Source: Xanthoparmelia taractica
Lineage: Eukaryota > Ascomycota > Lecanoromycetes > Lecanorales > Parmeliaceae
Direction of reading: 5' to 3'
DNA: 64,000 bases
NCBI GenBank assembly: GCA_033085395.1
Contig: MU853202.1
Location: forward strand, 23,696 to 87,695
Shown: in pieces, positions 63,928 through 64,000 of the stretch
Position numbering within the stretch: the first letter of the stretch is position 1
Layout: every line of letters starts with the position of its first letter
Notes under the pieces: generated by a model
Database searches by the model: none
What the model saw: only the letters and a program-made list of their open reading frames with translations
Told to the model about the DNA's origin: nothing
Translations under genes and position numbers: made by a program

Positions 63928-64000
63928 GGTCGGAAAGGTGTGGTATATTTGATGGTATGGGACCAGTTTTTCGAATATCATATCGAAAGATATAGGATAT
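63928..64000. other. Start of GC-richer, non-RIP sequence at the window edge
   Basis: From about ACGGGTCGGAAAGG to the end, TpG and GG steps are common and composition changes abruptly. It could be the end of another transposon or of the AT-rich block; too short to tell. Confidence 0.45.

Noticed and set aside
1..64000. Mitochondrial, plasmid or AT-rich protist DNA
   Set aside because: CpG is retained while CpA is depleted, and degraded chromovirus and Copia Pol proteins with chromodomains are present; this is RIP in a fungal nuclear genome.
1..64000. CRISPR array or bacterial operons
   Set aside because: Repeats are LTRs, in-frame minisatellites or short tandem units with no spacer structure; no bacterial genes are seen.

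Overview
This 64 kb window is almost pure transposon graveyard. It is very AT-rich. TpA steps dominate, CpA/TpG steps are scarce and CpG steps (tcga, cgat) survive everywhere, and every recognisable protein frame is broken mainly at former Trp/Gln/Arg codons. That is the signature of repeat-induced point mutation (RIP, C-to-T at CpA) and points to a filamentous ascomycete (Pezizomycotina). The species cannot be named from this sequence. I see no intact host gene, no rRNA or tRNA gene and no CRISPR array. A RIP-ed AT block of this kind fits an AT isochore, subtelomere or centromere-proximal heterochromatin.

Layout. (1) 1-1384: RIP-ed, unclassified. (2) 1385-28512: remains of a minus-strand Ty3/Gypsy chromovirus (family A, copy A1). 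It is interrupted by a complete plus-strand A copy (A2, 2328-9741, 5-bp target duplication ATTCT) and by a Ty1/Copia element (B1, 15156-20910). B1 carries a nearly unmutated solo LTR (20252-20399, duplication ATAAT). B1 is cut by another minus-strand A copy (E1) that starts at 20911, but E1's right-hand LTR matches A1's LTR, so this block looks like a recombinant. (3) 28513-32533: RIP-ed sequence holding a 607-bp terminal-inverted-repeat element (30142-30748) and the left part of an unknown repeat (family F). (4) 32534-39166: Copia element B2, then the 3' fragment of an A copy (A4, to 40193). (5) 40194-43180: family F, with a 100-N assembly gap inside a 12-bp tandem repeat. (6) 43181-57829: a second chromovirus family (D, minus strand, duplication TATCG) whose gag is split by a complete A copy (A3, 49652-57137, duplication TTTTT). 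(7) 57830-61630: more unclassified sequence and a second F copy, split by an almost unmutated TIR element (60248-60935). (8) 61631-64000: unclassified RIP-ed sequence, with GC-richer sequence beginning near 63928.

The A and D elements carry the usual gag - protease - reverse transcriptase - integrase - chromodomain order between 155-180 bp LTRs. A2 shows RT and integrase in one frame, with the D-x35-E spacing intact although both catalytic Asp codons have become Asn. Chromodomain integrases generally steer insertion into H3K9-methylated chromatin, which fits the nesting. Copies of B, A and F have then recombined with one another and deleted intervening DNA. The few unmutated islands (solo LTR, two TIR elements, LTRs and leaders) stand out as younger, or too short for RIP.
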